From Peptococcaceae bacterium UBA7702 (lineage in GTDB: Bacteria; Bacillota; Dehalobacteriia; UBA7702), in NCBI GenBank assembly GCA_002482535.1, contig DLGE01000001.1:531513-595512 (forward strand): a stretch of 64,000 nucleotides of DNA, given 5' to 3'. Positions 62,925 through 64,000 of this stretch are shown piece after piece (position 1 is the stretch's first letter; each line of letters begins with the position of its first letter). The position numbers and the translations under genes are program-made. The notes beneath the pieces were generated by a model. That model made no database searches and was not told the origin of the DNA. It was given only the letters and a program-made list of their open reading frames with translations.

Positions 62925-63299
62925 TTCTTCCACCTCCTTCGTTCTTGCCCGGTAGCATGTATCCGCTTTTGGGAAAACCTGTGATTTTCCCGCACCCTTC
63001 AGCATGCAGGCGGAAAACTGCCGTGCATCACTCTTTCATTGATTTTCCTCGGTTCTTTACCACGTGACAAAATGTATTGCGGTTTCAATGGATTCCTTGG
63101 AAAACGCCGTACCTTCCTCGACATTTCTCCCGGATTTTTTTGACCATAATTTATGAAATTTTGTCATCATTTTCTATATTCATTTTATCAGTTTCCTGTA
63201 TCATTGTAAAGAAGTGTTCTACGCGGAAGAAATACCGGCTGTACCGTTTCCAAAAAGGAGCAAATATTTCAATCTATTTTTTGACCTTTTCTAAACATT

Positions 63300-63578
63300 T
63301 TATTGTTTGGGAGTCTCTTCCTCCTCACGGCGGCAACAGCCGCAGCTACAATTTTCATGATGATGGTGGTGGGGTTTTGTCCTTTTTTTCAGCGGTGTCA
63401 GACTACCGTCAGCTTCCTGAATGCGGACCCTTTCTAAGGTTGACTTTAAACCGGTTTTAAAGGATTCGATATATTCTTTGCGCAAAACGTCCCTTTCCTC
63501 TGTTTCGGAAGGGGAAAGCGTTTCGTTTTTGGCTTTACGGGCCAATTGGTTTAAGCGCGCGATTTTTGATTGTTCCAT
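63300..63578 (-). CDS. DUF896 protein with His/Cys-rich tail
   Basis: A 92-residue protein. Residues 1-62 are the DUF896 (YnzC-like) helical hairpin: IARLNQLARKAKNETLSPSE, then ERDVLRKEYIESFKTGLKST. The usual family length is near 65-77 residues; here a tail has five histidines followed by ENCSCGCCRREEEETPKQ, with four cysteines, which looks made for metal binding. GAGGAAC precedes ATG 63578. Confidence 0.9.
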   Translation of the reverse strand: MEQSKIARLNQLARKAKNETLSPSETEERDVLRKEYIESFKTGLKSTLERVRIQEADGSLTPLKKRTKPHHHHHENCSCGCCRREEEETPKQ

Positions 63579-63589
63579 GGCATGTTCCT

Positions 63590-64000
63590 CTATATCATAT
63601 TATTATCGATTTCGTCAAGAATGTTCCTACGGTCATGATACACGGGAATCTTCTTGCGCATTTCATTGTCCTTTGTGATGTCGGTTTCAAAAACAAAAAG
63701 CCCCTCCCGATCATCGCCTTGGAGTAACTCACTGCCGTCGGCGGCCACCGCCAAAGAGCCGCCGCCGTAAGCGATGGCGTCTTCGCCGACGCGGTTCACA
63801 CCCACAACGAGAAGCTGGTTTTCGATGGCCCTCGCTTTGAGCAAGGCGGAAAAATGATCGGCCCGGGCCAAGGGCCATTGGGCCGGCACAAAAATGATCT
63901 CGGCTTTACGCAGGGCAAGATTGCGGCAAAAAGCAGGAAAGCGCAGATCATAGCAGAGCATCGTGCCGATGATGCCGCAATCAGTTTCACAGAGTCCCCA
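63590..64000 (-). CDS. Carbon-nitrogen hydrolase (nitrilase family), 3' part
   Basis: The last 136 codons of a nitrilase-superfamily gene whose start lies beyond the window end. The nucleophile motif is TMLCYDLRFP; VPAQWPLARADHFSALLKAR, VVGVNRVGED and LAVAADGSELL fit the second half of the fold. The catalytic Glu and Lys must lie partly upstream. Omega-amidase-like deaminated glutathione or alpha-ketoglutaramate hydrolases are the nearest subgroup in style, but substrate cannot be assigned. Confidence 0.9.
   Translation of the reverse strand, partial: WGLCETDCGIIGTMLCYDLRFPAFCRNLALRKAEIIFVPAQWPLARADHFSALLKARAIENQLLVVGVNRVGEDAIAYGGGSLAVAADGSELLQGDDREGLFVFETDITKDNEMRKKIPVYHDRRNILDEIDNNMI

Overview
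The window reads as a low-to-mid GC Bacillota (Firmicutes) chromosome, probably a strict anaerobe. The housekeeping order priA-def-fmt-rsmB-rlmN-stp-prkC-rsgA-rpe-thiN, the strong AGGAGG ribosome binding sites, the TPP and FMN riboswitches, a class III (glycyl-radical) ribonucleotide reductase, SLH-type surface anchoring, a DUF896 protein and a MetP/MetS transporter all fit. I cannot fix the class (Clostridia or Negativicutes) from sequence alone. No CRISPR array, rRNA, complete insertion sequence or prophage was seen.

Layout. 0-3 kb: 5' part of an RseC-type gene, an XRE regulator with a membrane partner, and a lone glycosyltransferase. 3-7.3 kb: TPP-riboswitch operon cytX-thiM-thiE-HAD-thiD for thiamine precursor uptake and salvage. 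7.3-9.6 kb: PadR regulator with membrane partner, and a GT4 glycosyltransferase. 10-13.3 kb: nrdG-nrdD behind an unassigned, highly structured leader; NrdD carries a glutaredoxin-like tail. 13.4-16.5 kb: a cyclase-family hydrolase and a four-domain CoA-disulfide reductase/rhodanese/TusA/DsrE fusion. 16.7-25.3 kb: two-component system, DUF4342 protein, metallo-beta-lactamase-fold protein, asnB, metP-metS and a DUF3298 protein. 25.4-29 kb: AmmeMemoRadiSam genes (AmrS and an AmrB-AmrA fusion) behind an endonuclease Q homologue.

29-44.7 kb is the accessory part. A MarR/MFS efflux cassette is bracketed by a 64-bp direct repeat. Then come two ABC half-exporters with a TetR regulator, a run of small stress-type genes (DUF488, GNAT, DUF1648, ferritin-like, YdeI-like), a 1266-residue beta-helix/SLH surface protein, and a 1.1-kb non-coding stretch with gene remnants that ends at tRNA-Leu(CAG). 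A second, more diverged repeat occurs near 31.3 and 44.6 kb.

45-64 kb is core sequence, almost all on the minus strand. The FMN-riboswitch operon ribD-ribE-ribBA-ribH sits between rpe and thiN, which are neighbours in Bacillus-type genomes, and thiN is now coupled to ribH. With the thi operon at 3-7 kb, the HAD phosphatase plus ThiN give a plausible ThiL-free route to thiamine diphosphate. The window ends with an internally repetitive cysteine protein, a DUF896 protein with a His/Cys-rich tail and a truncated nitrilase-family gene.
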